Position numbers and translations under genes: made by a program
Shown: piece by piece, positions 15,687 to 26,400 of the stretch
How the letters are laid out: each line of letters starts with the position of its first letter
Numbering within the stretch: position 1 is the first letter of the stretch
Assembly: GCA_963733845.1 (NCBI GenBank)
Contig: CAVTEM010000001.1
Location: 119,200 to 183,199, forward strand
Reading direction: 5' to 3'
Source of the DNA: DATFQE01 sp963733845
GTDB taxonomy: Bacteria; Actinomycetota; Thermoleophilia; Gaiellales; Gaiellaceae
Length of the DNA: 64,000 nucleotides
Notes under the pieces: model-generated
Seen by the model: the letters and a program-made list of their open reading frames with translations, nothing else
Told to the model about the DNA's origin: nothing
Database searches by the model: none

Positions 15687-16085
15687 ATGAAACGAGTAGC
15701 TGTATTGGTCTCGATCCTGGGTGCGCTCGTGCTGATCGGAAGCGGTTCGGCCTCCTTCGTGGGAAGGACCGACCCCACAGCGACGATCAGCAAGAACGGC
15801 CACGTCATTCGGGCGACCGGCCCGCTCACGTGCCCCATTGGCGAGCGGTTCTCGCTCCGCCTGACGATTACGCAGGCTCAAACTGCCGCGTACGCGGAGG
15901 GACGCACGCGAGCACGGTGCACGGGAGCGGAGCTGCAGTGGAAGGTGCGGGCAATCAGCCTGCTCGGGACGCACTTTGCCCAAGGCACCGCCCAGGCGTG
16001 CGCGCTCGGGATCACGCGACGCAACGGTCGTCCGACCGACGCGCACCAATGGTGCGTCGACGTCACGCTCGTGCCCTCGAGCTGA
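15687..16085 (+). CDS. small secreted protein, unknown function
   Basis: 132 residues from ATG 15687, 13 bp after the cyclase gene stop. It has a Sec-type signal peptide (MKRVAVLVSILGALVLIGSG, cleavage likely near GSASF). The mature part is about 105 residues with four Cys (CPIG, RCTG, QACALG, QWCVDV), which may form disulphides. It may share the upstream transcript. I do not recognise the family. Confidence 0.75.
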   Translation: MKRVAVLVSILGALVLIGSGSASFVGRTDPTATISKNGHVIRATGPLTCPIGERFSLRLTITQAQTAAYAEGRTRARCTGAELQWKVRAISLLGTHFAQGTAQACALGITRRNGRPTDAHQWCVDVTLVPSS

Positions 16086-16185
16086 CCGAAGTCATAGGCT
16101 CGACAACGGCGCCGGTGGCGCTACAGCACCGCGGCGCCGCGAAGTTCAGTTCACCGCCGGCCCTACTCCGAGGGCCTCGCCGCGG

Positions 16186-16809
16186 CTAGCGTGCGCCGAC
16201 CGAGGCGAGAGCGGCGAGCGTCGCGACGTCGAGCTCCGCTGCCTTGTCGAGCGCCTTCCCGGTCTTGCCGCGCGTGTCGCGGCCGAGCGCCCCACTCACG
16301 ATCCAGCGCCGCGCAAGCCGCACGAGCGGCAGGCGACGATCCGAGACGTCGGGCGTCTTGCGCGGGGAGAGGTAGAGCTCGAGCGTCAACTTCTGGAGCA
16401 CCGCGGGCTCCGGCAACGCTCCCGTCTCCTGCTCGAACCGAAAAGCGAGAAACGCTGCGAGCACCTGCAGCTCGCGTACACCCGCCCGCACGGTCACGCC
16501 GACCGACATCGTCGACGAGGCGACGAGCACCCACGGCACGCGCGTGAAGCGCGCTCCGCGTGCCACCACCCGTACGATCGGCGTCGCGACGCCGACGAAC
16601 CGCTGGATCGTGTCCGCGAGCTCCTCGGAGCGGTCGTCTTCCGCGAGAAGCCGCCTTCCCTCCGCCGGCGTCGTGACGCGCAGATCCGACGAGAGCACGC
16701 GCTCGAACACCTGAGTGACGACCCGCCCAGCGCTCCGAACGACGGTCTCGGGAATCGCGAGCAGACCGTTATCGTCGTGATCCAAACCGCACGTCATCGC
16801 TCCAAGCAT
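16186..16809 (-). CDS. hypothetical protein, 207 residues
   Basis: Starts at ATG 16809 (MLGAMTCGLDHDDNGLLAIP) and stops at 16186. It contains a hydrophobic stretch in the middle (ATPIVRVVARGARFTRVPWV then LVASSTMSVGVTVRAG) that could be one amphipathic or membrane-associated segment, and a basic C-terminus (GRDTRGKTGKALDKAAEL). No known domain is recognised. It is convergent with the small secreted protein gene. Confidence 0.6.
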   Translation of the reverse strand: MLGAMTCGLDHDDNGLLAIPETVVRSAGRVVTQVFERVLSSDLRVTTPAEGRRLLAEDDRSEELADTIQRFVGVATPIVRVVARGARFTRVPWVLVASSTMSVGVTVRAGVRELQVLAAFLAFRFEQETGALPEPAVLQKLTLELYLSPRKTPDVSDRRLPLVRLARRWIVSGALGRDTRGKTGKALDKAAELDVATLAALASVGAR

Positions 16810-16945
16810 GCCCCGCCAGTGGCTGCGCCAATCCGCGTCAGGCGGTCACCTTAAGGCGAGCCGCCCACGGGCGAGGACGCCTGGGAGTCGGAAGCAGGCG
16901 TGCGGGTTACCCCGCCCGCCTCAAACTGCGATTATCTCGGCGAAA

Positions 16946-17158
16946 GTGGGCGGGCTGATCACGATCGGCACCTATGGGACGCGAGACGAGGCGGAGGTCG
17001 TTCAGGGTCTGCTCGCTTCGGCAGGGATCGAGGCATCGATCAGAGCCGACGATGCGGGCGGCGCCTTTCCCTTTGTGCTTTCTGGAGGGGCGCAGGTCCT
17101 GGTCGAGGAGAGCGATGCCGCTGCGGCTTCGGAACTCCTCGCGAACAGAGCCGACTAG
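16946..17158 (+). CDS. DUF2007-like small signal-transducing protein
   Basis: About 70 residues from GTG 16946. The core GTYGTRDEAEVVQGLLASAG then IEASIRADDAGG and VLVEESDAAAASELLA matches the compact DUF2007 fold (beta-alpha-beta-beta-alpha-beta), whose members are called putative prokaryotic signal transducers. Start is uncertain because no strong ribosome-binding site is seen. It precedes the epoxide hydrolase by 166 bp. The region 16810-16945 holds nothing else. Confidence 0.65.
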   Translation: MGGLITIGTYGTRDEAEVVQGLLASAGIEASIRADDAGGAFPFVLSGGAQVLVEESDAAAASELLANRAD

Positions 17159-17324
17159 ACCTGACCAAGGCTTCCACGGTTCGTCATTGACGTTCGGCGG
17201 TGGAGCTTCTGTGTCGGTCTGATGTCGCGGGTTGTTCGACTCGACCGACAGGAGTAGGGTCGTTCGGGCCCCGAGCCGGAGAGGAGGGTCAGCCGAAGCC
17301 CACCACACGGACACGGAGGTCCTC

Positions 17325-18536
17325 ATGAGTAGCACCGTCGAGACCGCTGTCGAGATCCGTCCCTTCCACGTCGACATTCCGGACGAAGCCCTAGATGAGC
17401 TCCGTCGACGCATCGCGGCCACGCAGTGGCCCGAGAAGGAGACCGTTGCGGATGAGTCGCAGGGTGTGCAGCTCGCTGCGATGCAGAAACTCGCGCGCTA
17501 TTGGGGAACGGAGTACGACTGGCGCACGTGCGAGGCGAAGCTCAACGCCCTACCGCAATTCGTAACCGAGATCGACGGCCTCGACATCCACTTCATTCAC
17601 GTTCGTTCGCAACATGACGACGCGTTGCCGCTCATCGTCAATCACGGCTGGCCGGGCTCGATCATCGAGCAGCTGAAGATCATCGAGCCGCTCACCGATC
17701 CGACGGCGCACGGCGCGAGTGCAGCGGACGCCTTCGACGTCGTGATTCCGTCGATGCCGGGTTACGGGTTCTCGGGGAAGCCGACGAGCAGCGGTTGGGG
17801 CCCCGAGCGCATGGGTCGAGCCTGGGCAGAGCTGATGCAGCGCCTCGGCTACAGCCGCTACGTCGCCCAGGGAGGCGACTGGGGTGCGTTCGTCGTCGAC
17901 CAGATGGGCCTGCAGGCACCTGCGGGACTGCTCGGCGTCCACACCAACATGCCCGCCACCGTTCCAGCCGACGTCGACAAGGCTTCCCTAGCCGGCGACC
18001 CGCCGCCGGCCGGTCTCTCAGCCGAGGAGCGACGCGCATACGAGCAGCTGATCAGAACGTACGAGCAGGTCGAGTACGCAAGGATGATGGCGACGCGCCC
18101 GCAAACCCTGTACGGCATCGCGGACTCGCCCGTCGGCCTGGCCGCCTGGCTCCTCGACCACAACGATGCCGACGGGCAGCCGGCCGCCGCGGTCGCCTCC
18201 GCTCTCGACCGGACGACGAGCGACACGGGCGAACTGACGCGTGACGAGATCCTCGACAACATCACGCTCTACTGGCTGACGAACACGGGGGTCTCGGCGT
18301 CTCGTCTCTATTGGGAATACAAGGGTGGCTTCTTCAACGTGAAGGGCGTGTCCATCCCGGTTGCCGTGACCGTCTTTCCCGGCGAGCAGTATCAGGCGCC
18401 GCGCAGCTGGGCCGAGCAGGCCTACCCCAACCTCATCTACTTCAACGAGGTCGACAAGGGCGGCCACTTCGCCGCGTGGGAAGAGCCGGAGCTCTTTGCC
18501 ACAGAGATAAGGGCCGCGTTCGCGTCGCTGCGTTGA
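17325..18536 (+). CDS. epoxide hydrolase (EHN-type alpha/beta hydrolase)
   Basis: 403 residues from ATG 17325, with GGAGG 8 nt upstream. The N-terminal EHN domain (IRPFHVDIPDEALDELRRRI) is typical of microsomal-type epoxide hydrolases. The hydrolase core has HGWPGS (oxyanion region), the nucleophile Asp in QGGDWGAFV, Tyr-rich lid residues, and the catalytic His in KGGHFAAWEEPE. It opens epoxides to diols. It stands alone, followed by a strong hairpin terminator, so it is probably monocistronic. Confidence 0.92.
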   Translation: MSSTVETAVEIRPFHVDIPDEALDELRRRIAATQWPEKETVADESQGVQLAAMQKLARYWGTEYDWRTCEAKLNALPQFVTEIDGLDIHFIHVRSQHDDALPLIVNHGWPGSIIEQLKIIEPLTDPTAHGASAADAFDVVIPSMPGYGFSGKPTSSGWGPERMGRAWAELMQRLGYSRYVAQGGDWGAFVVDQMGLQAPAGLLGVHTNMPATVPADVDKASLAGDPPPAGLSAEERRAYEQLIRTYEQVEYARMMATRPQTLYGIADSPVGLAAWLLDHNDADGQPAAAVASALDRTTSDTGELTRDEILDNITLYWLTNTGVSASRLYWEYKGGFFNVKGVSIPVAVTVFPGEQYQAPRSWAEQAYPNLIYFNEVDKGGHFAAWEEPELFATEIRAAFASLR

Positions 18537-18549
18537 TCGACGCGTGTGG

Positions 18550-18576
18550 GCGGCGCGCACGAAAAGTGCGCGCCGC
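18550..18576 (+). terminator. hairpin terminator after epoxide hydrolase
   Basis: Perfect 11-bp stem (GCGGCGCGCAC / GTGCGCGCCGC) with a GAAAA loop, 13 bp after the epoxide hydrolase stop. No long U-tract follows. Confidence 0.6.
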
Positions 18577-18627
18577 TCGCAGCCGTCGGTGTTGCCGAAA
18601 AACGAGTGAGCATCCGCGGGTAACCAC

Positions 18628-18675
18628 GGGAGCGAAGGGACTCGAACCCGCGATCAGCGGCGTGACAGACCGACG
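18628..18675 (-). repeat. antisense tRNA 3' fragment next to scar E
   Basis: The plus strand carries GGGAGCGAAGGGACTCGAAC followed by CCGCGATCAGCGGCGTGACAG, the reverse of a tRNA T-arm and part of an anticodon arm. The 5' half that would be needed is not found, so it is a fragment. Isotype is uncertain; a CTGTCAC loop would give GTC (Asp). Confidence 0.4.
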
Positions 18676-18723
18676 TTGACGCGGCCCTTCAGGTCGCCCG
18701 TCCGTGGCGGTGTGGCGAGCCGC

Positions 18724-18782
18724 CGTCTGAAATCGCTAGGGGCCGTTAGGTCCCTCGAGGGTTCGAATCCCTCCCCCTCCGT
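18724..18782 (+). repeat. tRNA-Ser 3'-half scar E
   Basis: From ATCGCTAGGGGCCGTTAGG to the T-arm and CCCCCTCCG end it is almost identical to scar A (about 55 bp), but the left TGTCGCGC arm is absent. A strong hairpin follows at 18793-18822. The upstream bases do not form a tRNA 5' half. Nothing else is recognised between 18823 and 19021. Confidence 0.55.
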
Positions 18783-18792
18783 TGATTCTGGC

Positions 18793-18822
18793 GGGTCTGG
18801 GCGAGATGGCTCGCCCAGACCC
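18793..18822 (+). terminator. hairpin terminator after scar E
   Basis: Perfect 13-bp stem (GGGTCTGGGCGAG / CTCGCCCAGACCC) with an ATGG loop, 11 bp after the tRNA-Ser-like end. It has a different sequence from the hairpins of scars A and B. Confidence 0.6.
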
Positions 18823-19021
18823 TGGGCAGCCGCCGCGCCACGCGGGCACAGGTTTATCGTCCCGACCACGTGACTATCGTGCAGGGCGAAGGCACACGCC
18901 AGGGCGACAGGCAGAAGGAGCTTGAACCCCGTCGAGAAGGTTTGTACAGCGAAATACAGTCAGCGCCCGGCCGTTGAGGGCTCGGGCGCTGACGCCTCGG
19001 TCTTTGGAGAACGGGTGGTCG

Positions 19022-19549
19022 CTAGCTCACTCGGACTTGTCCCTGGGGCGCATCGAACAGTTCATAAGGAGCATGTGCGGTACAAGGTGTCGGGTCACCA
19101 AGGAACGAGAACGTGATCTGATCCGCTGGGTCGTTCGCAGATGTGCCGTTATCCCGAACCCTTGTGGCGACGGGCAGGCCGGCCAAATCAAAGACCTCCC
19201 CGGTGTCCGGATCAGTAAAGATCCCAGAAGTAATTACACCACTCACCCATGCGTCGATGCCGACGACGCTGACGCAGTTAACCACAGCGTGAAAGCCATC
19301 CCCCTGCGCGAAACGATCGCTGTATTGGCCCGACACGCTGCCATCAGCGTAAGCATTCGCCACCAGGGAGAAATTCCCGTCGCATCCGGGGTGCGCGAAG
19401 CCGAAGAATACGCACGCATCCGGACCTCCCGCGGTCACGTGGTGAACCACTGGGCCTCCAGCGAATGCCGCCGGACCCAGCACTAGGACTAGCGCGATCG
19501 TGAAAGCCGATGAAATGACTGCCAAACGGCTCCGTGTAATGCTAAGCAT
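19022..19549 (-). CDS. secreted protein of unknown function
   Basis: 175 residues from ATG 19549. It has a Sec signal peptide (basic MLSITRSRLAVISSAF, hydrophobic core TIALVLVLG, cleavage near AAFAGG). The mature part has Cys residues (DACVFFGFAHPGCDGNFS, NCVSVVG, TPCTAH) and reads like a compact beta-rich extracellular domain. No catalytic motif is recognised. Confidence 0.7.
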   Translation of the reverse strand: MLSITRSRLAVISSAFTIALVLVLGPAAFAGGPVVHHVTAGGPDACVFFGFAHPGCDGNFSLVANAYADGSVSGQYSDRFAQGDGFHAVVNCVSVVGIDAWVSGVITSGIFTDPDTGEVFDLAGLPVATRVRDNGTSANDPADQITFSFLGDPTPCTAHAPYELFDAPQGQVRVS

Positions 19550-20402
19550 GAATCTACCTCCGTGTGGGAAACCTGAAGATTGTCCCTAACCGCCCGAGGG
19601 CGTAACCAGGAAGAGGACGGCGAGCGCCATCCCGCACGCGCAGTCAGTTTTCCGAGCGACTTTCCCATCGCTCACCTCCTAGAGAAACCCGCGACGTTGG
19701 CAACTGAGCGTCGAGCGCCCCATGAGGGCAACTGACAGGCTCGCGGCGTCGAACCTGCCATCTGGTTACCGCAGTCTCGCGCTCGACCGCGCGGCCGCTC
19801 ACTATCCACTCCCGGCTGGTTGCTCGGATGGTCTCACACCTCGTGCGACGACGGAAGCCCCCGTGAGCGGGTCTGCGCAACGCGGCTAGCACGCACACGC
19901 CGTCCCGGCCTCCGCACGGGTAGAAGGGACCCGGCCGGGGATCACCCGAGCCTCCCGGGCTCCTCAGGGATTCCGCGACCACGCGAGTCACACACGCGCT
20001 GGCGTGAGCCTGTTAACTAGCAAGGCGAACCGTGCGGCGACGAGGGTCAGGAAGGGCGGGCCAAGCCCGCCATGCTAGTCCCGCGCTCCCGGAAAGTACC
20101 TGCCAATCGGCGCCTTTTGCTGCACGCCCTCGCGCTAACGACCGCCGGTTTGTCCGCATTCCCGCGCGGGAATGGCGACGAAAGCGGGTCATAACCCCGT
20201 CCGCAGGCCGAAATCCTAGTGCGGTTTGCCGCAAATTCTACGATGTTCAAGCAGAGATTATGAGAAACACTAAGGGGTTTCTCCTTAATGTTGGGCTGGG
20301 TTTGGCTTTTCAGCCCGAACGTAGTAAAAGGAACGTTGTCGTCTGTGGCTCTGCGGCGGGCCCCGTCGATCCGGCGCCGCCTCTGTCGAGGAGGGATGCG
20401 GC
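19550..20402. other. 853-bp gene-free region upstream of the giant surface protein gene
   Basis: No convincing gene. Two inverted repeats lie in the promoter-proximal part: GAGAAAC / GTTTCTC (about 20259-20283) and GGGCTG / CAGCCC (about 20293-20317). They precede the giant gene and could be a leader hairpin or attenuator. An AGGAGGTGAGCG-ATG signal on the minus strand at 19668 opens only a short, unconvincing frame. Confidence 0.35.
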
Positions 20403-23400
20403 ATGCAAACGCCGGGAAGCTCGGCTCGCACCTTTGTAGTAATCGCCTCGACCGCGCTGGGATCGTTGGTCGTCACAGCCGCGGCGGGCGCGGCGGCATT
20501 CCAGTTTCAGTTCGGCTTCCTCGCCGCGGGCCCGCGGTCGGTCCCGCCGCCGGTGGCCGCGGCGGTCATCTGCGGCGACCCCGGCACGAGAACGTTCGAC
20601 GGCGGTCCGACCGGCACCGCAACCTCTTGGCAGACCCCGGCGAACTGGAGCGGCGACGCGCTTCCGCTTCCGACTGAGCACGTCTGCATCCCTCAGGGGA
20701 AAGCCGTCGAGCACAACAGCCTTGGGCACCACCTCGATCTTGAGCTTGCAGAGCGCTGGGAGCCTCCTGCTCTCCTTCGGCACCCTGACGCTCACCGACA
20801 CGACCGTCGGCAACGAATCGAACGCGACGAACTTCACGCAGTCCGCCGGGACGCTCGACGGCGCGGCCGTGTTGGTCATCTCCGGCAGCTACACGTGGAC
20901 GGGCGGCGCGCAGCAGGGCTCGGGAACGACGCGGATCGCCGCCGGGGGGACGTTGACCAAGAGTGGCTCCGCCGGGGTCAGCCTGAACACGCGGACGCTG
21001 CGCGTCGAGGGCAGCGTCGTCGTGGACGGGACGGTCGGGATGAACCGTGAACGGGGCGACGATCGAGACGATCGCCGGCGCGACCTTCGACCTGAAGACG
21101 GACGCCGACCTGAACGCCACCGCCGGGGCACGGCGGAGCGCTTCCTGAACGCCGGCACGCTGACCAAGAGCGGCGGGACGGCCGAGTCGATCGATCGCGG
21201 TCGAGTTGGTCAACACAAAGGCACGGTGACGGCGAGCGCCGGGCACACTGCTGCTGGCCGGCGGCGACGGCGCCGGTTCGCAGACAGGCAGCTTCACCGG
21301 CACCAGGCACCGGGCACGGTCGAGTTCGGCGGCGGCATCTTCGACGTGGCGGTCGCGACGACTGCGACCCTCAACGACGGGGTCGAGCATTCGTTCGGGA
21401 CGCTCGAGGGCGCGGGCACGTGGCGGGTGAACGGCGCGGTCACCTGGACGGGCGGCACGCTGGGCAGGGCACGGGCCAGACGCTGGTCGTCGCGGGAGCA
21501 GACGCTAACCAAAAGCGGCTCAACGGCGGAGCCAGCACTGAACACGCGGACGCTTGCGCGTCGAGGGCAGCGTCGTCGTGGACGGGACCGGCGGATTCAC
21601 CCTGAACGGGGCGACGATCGAGACGATCGCCGGGGGCGATCTTCGACCTGAGGACCGACGCCGACCTGAACGCTGACGGCGGGGCGCCGTGCGGAGCGGT
21701 TCTTGAACGGCGGCACCCTGACCAAGAGCGGCGGGACGGCCGACTCGATCGTCGCGGTCGAGTTAGTCAACACAAATGCCGTGACGGCGAGCACGGGCAC
21801 ATTGCTGCTGACCGGCGGCGACGGCGCCGGCTACGCAGACGGGCAACTTCACCGGCACCGGCGCCGGCTAGGGTCGAGTTCGGCGGCGGCACGTTCGACG
21901 TGGCCACGGAGCGCGGTCGCAACGCTGAACAACGGCGTCGAGCATTCGGTCGGGACGCTCGAGGGCGCCGGCACGTGGCGGGTGAACGGCGCGGTCACCT
22001 GGACGGGCGGCACCTGGGCAGGGCACAGGACAGACGCTGGTCGTCGCCGGGAAGCCACGCTGACCAAGAGCGGCTCCGGCGGGGCCAACTTGAACACGCG
22101 GACACTGCGGGTCGAGGGCAACGCGAGTCGTGGACGACACCGGTCGGGATCACCCTCAACGGCGCGACGATCGAGACGATCGCCGGCGCGACCTTCGATC
22201 TGAAGACGGACGCCGATCTGAACGCAACGTTGGGCGGGGCGCCGTCGGAGCGGTTCCTGAACGGCGGCACGCTGACCAAGAGCGCCGGGACGGCCGACTC
22301 GATCGATCGCGGTCGAGCTGGTCAACACCAATGCGGTGACGGCAAGTGCCGGGACGCTGTTGCTGACAGGAGGCGACGGGGCCGGCTACGCAGACGGGCA
22401 GCTTTACCGGCGCGGGCACGGGCAGGGTCGAGTTCGGGGGCGGCGTCTTCGACGTGGCGGCAGCGACCACGGCGACCCTCAACGACGGCGTCGAGCATTC
22501 GTTCGGGACGCTCGAGGGCGCAGGCACGTGGCGCGTCAACGGCGCGGTCACCTGGACGGGCGGCACCTGGGCAGGGCACGGGACAGACGCTTGTCGTCGC
22601 GGGAGAGACGCTGACCAAGAGCGGCTCCGGCGGAGCCAGCTTGAACACGCGGACGCTGCGGGTCGAGGGCAACGCGGTCGTGGACGACACCGGCGGACTG
22701 ACCCTGCTGAACGGGGCGACGATCGAGACGATCGCCGGGGGCGATCTTCGACCTGAAGACGGACGCCGATCTGAACGCTGTCGGGCGGGGCGCCGTCGGA
22801 GCGGTTCCTGAACGCCGGCACGCTGACCAAGAGCGCCGGGACGGCCGACTCGATCGTGGCGGTCGAGCTGGTCAACACCAAGGCACGGTGACGGCGAGCA
22901 CGGGCACACTGCTGCTGACCGGCGGCGACGGGGCCGGCTCGCAGACCGGCAACTTCACCGGCACGCGGCGCGGGCAACGTTGAGTTCGGCGGCGGCGTCT
23001 TCGACGTGGCGGCCCGACGTTGGCGACGCTCGAACGACGGGGTCGAGCATTCGTTCGGGACGCTCGAGGGCGCAGGCACATGGCGCGTGAACGGCGCGGT
23101 CACCTGGACGGGCGGCACTTGGGCGGGCACGGGACAGACGCTGGTCGCGGCGGGCGAAGACGCTGACCAAGAGCGGCTCCGGCGGGGTCGAGCGTGATCA
23201 GCGCGGACGCTTGCGGGTCGAGGGCAGCGTGGTCGTGGACGGGAGCGGTCGGGATCGACTCTGCGAACGGGGCGACGATCGAAACCGATCGCCGGCGCGA
23301 CTTTCGACCTGCAGACCGACGCCGACCTGACCGCCGTCTCCGGGCTGCCGGTTGAGCGATTCCTGAACGCCGGCACGTTGGAGCAAGACCGCCGGCACGG

Positions 23401-26400
23401 CGGATTCGTCGATCGGCGCCGAAGTGGACAACAGCGGTGTGATCGAGGCGGCCTCCGGAAACCTGGCGATCGACGGCACGCCGGGCCTCCTCAACTACTC
23501 GAGCGCAACGAAGACGCTCACCGGCGGCACGTACATCGTCTCGGCAACGCTGCAATTCACCAACGCAGACGTCGTGACGAACGCGGCGACGATCGTGCTC
23601 GACGGTCCGGCAGCGGAAGTTCAGGACGCAAAGAGCGCCGCAACTCGCGACGAACGCCGCGGCGGGCTCGCGACCGTCAGAGGCGGGAAGACACGACCGC
23701 ACCCGGCGCGTCGAACGCGGCCCCGTGACGGTCGAGAGCGCGAGTACCGGCCGGTCGGCGGCGACGAACACCGGCACCGGCAGGACAGAGGCACCGGCAC
23801 CGTCGCGGCGACGCACAGCAACGGGACGGTCGAGCCGGGCGCGCCGGGGACCACCACAGCGCCCTACCCGCCGCGGGCACACCGAAACGAGACGGCGGCC
23901 ACGCCGGGCACCGGCAGACCGCGCAGGCACCGGGGCCGCGCGCCGGCGGCACGCCGCGCCACCGGCGGGGCGGGAACGCGGCGACACGGACGACCGCGGG
24001 ACGGGCACGAACGCACGGGACGGACGCAGGCGGCGGAACAGCGGGCGAACACGACCAGGTGACGCGCGTCGGCCAGGGAGGCGCAGAAAACGACGCGGAG
24101 GTGGAGGGAACAAATAAGGAGGAAAAACGGAAGGGGGAAGTGAGATCAGGAAGGGGGGGAGTGACGCGGCTGAGGTCCACCTTACGCACTGTCAGCTCAT
24201 CGGCGATCAGCGGCGCCGACACGCGCGTTGGAGTTCGGGGGACGGTGCAACCAGCTTGAGCAACGCGCGACGGTCACGGCCAGCACGACCGACCCGAACA
24301 CGGCGAACAACAGCGCGACCGCGACGACCGTCGTGAGCCGGCCGCAACCTCGCCTGACGAAGACCGACGCCCCAACCAGGCGCTGCTCGGAGAGGAGCTC
24401 TTCTACTCCCTGAGCGTGACAACGACGGCCGGATGCGGCTTCGGGTGTGCGATCGCGGACACGCTCCCGGGCGGTGTACATTCGTCTCCGCGAGCGGCTG
24501 CACCAACGTCTCCGGCACCGTGACTGCGCATCGGGGCGCTCGCAACGGCGCGAATGCGCAGCGGACGATCGTGGTGCGCCGACCGTGGTAACCCGACCTG
24601 AGCACACCGCTCGGTGTCGCGAGCGCGGTTGCCGGTGGGGAACAACCAGCTCCCCCACCACCGTCGACCGGCGCTGAGAAGACCGACTCGCCGACCCGGT
24701 GCTGGCCGGACGGGCCTCACCTACACGCTTACGGTGACGAACAACGGCCTCGGACGCTGCGGTAGCGGTCGCGGATCGCTTCCGAGCGGCGTCACCTCAT
24801 CTCCGCGAGCGCGGGCTGCACGAAACGTTCGGCAATCGCGATGGGGCCTGGTCACGCGGCGGCGCACGATGTCGTGGGAACGGCGCATCACAATGTCAGC
24901 AACACGGCACTGCTCGGCGACACGGGCGACCGAACCTGAGCAACAACACCGCGACGGCGACGACGTTGGTGAATGCGGCCGCAACCTGGCTTTGACGAAG
25001 ACGGACGCGCCGACCGGTGCCGGCCGGCAGCGAACTCACCTACACGCTGACGGTGACGAACAACGGTCCCGACTGGGCCGGCAGCGTGACGATCACGGAT
25101 CCGCTTCCGAGCGGCGTCACTTCGTCTCCGCGAGCGGCTGCGCGAACACTCCGGGACGGTTACGTGCGTGATCGGGACGCTCGCGAACGGCGCAACGCCA
25201 GCGAACGATCGTGGTGCGTCCGACGGTCGCAACCCAGCTTGAGCAACACCGCTCGGTGTCGTCGAGCACGGCCGACCGGTGCCGCAACAACAGCGCTACC
25301 GCACACGGTGGTGGGGCCGAGCGCCGACTGGCGCTGACGATGACCGATGCTCGACCGGTGCTGGTCGGGAGCAACTGACCTACACGCTGACAGTGACCAA
25401 CAACGGCTCCTCCGACGCGGCTGGGGTGACGCTCACGGACACATTGCTCAGCGGGGTTTGCTTTGTCTCCGCGGGCGCTGGCTGCAACAACGTCTCCGGC
25501 ACCGTCACCTGCACGATCGGGGCGCTCGCCAACGGCACGAACCAGGTGCGCACCATCGTGGTCAGCCCGACGGTTACGAACCCGTCCCTGAGCAATACCG
25601 CCACCGCATCGGCGACGACGGTCGATCCGGTGCAGGCATCAACAGCGCGACCGTGACCACGGTGGTGACCGCGGCGGCCGATCTGGCCCTGACGAAGACC
25701 GACTGGCCCGACCCGGTGCTGGCCGGCGGTGAGCTCACCTACACACTGACGGTGACGAACAACGGTCCCTCCGAAGCCACAGGCGTCACGATCACAGACA
25801 CGGTTCCGGCCGGGGTCAGCGTCATCTCCGCCACCGGCTGCACCAACCCGTCCGGCACCGTCACGTGCCTGATCGGGACGCTTGCCAACGGCGCCTCGCA
25901 GACACGGACGATCGTGGTACGGCCGGCGGTCGCGAATCCGAGCCTGAGCAACACCGCTTCGGTGTCGGCGAGCTCGATCGATCCGAACATGGCGAACAAC
26001 AGCGCAACCGCGACTACGGTGGTGAACCCGGCTGCCGACCTCGCGCTGACGAAGACCGACGTCCTGATCCCGTCACAGTCGGGAGCAACCTGACCTACAC
26101 GCTGACGGTGACGAACAACGGACCTTCGGAAGCGGCCTGGGTGACGATGACGGACACGCTGCCGAGCGGCGTCAGCATTTGTCTCCGCGGGTGCGGGTTG
26201 CAACAACGTCACGGGCACGGTCACCTGCACGATCGGTGCGCTCGCCAACGGCGCCAGCCAGGTGCGCACGATCGTCGTCACCCCAACGGTTACGAACCCG
26301 TCCGCTGACCAACACGGCGACCGCCTCGGCCACGACCGCTGACCCGGTGCCCGGCAACAACAGCGCCACGACCACGACGACGGTCGACCCCGCCCCCGCC

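Noticed and set aside
19488..19668. Short minus-strand frame with a perfect AGGAGGTG ribosome-binding site at ATG 19668
   Set aside because: It runs out of frame into the next gene and gives no plausible protein; a one-base shift would give a tiny hydrophobic peptide. Too weak to call.
20890..23230. CRISPR array
   Set aside because: The repeats are ~553 bp, tandem and coding; there are no short repeat-spacer units and no cas genes in the window.
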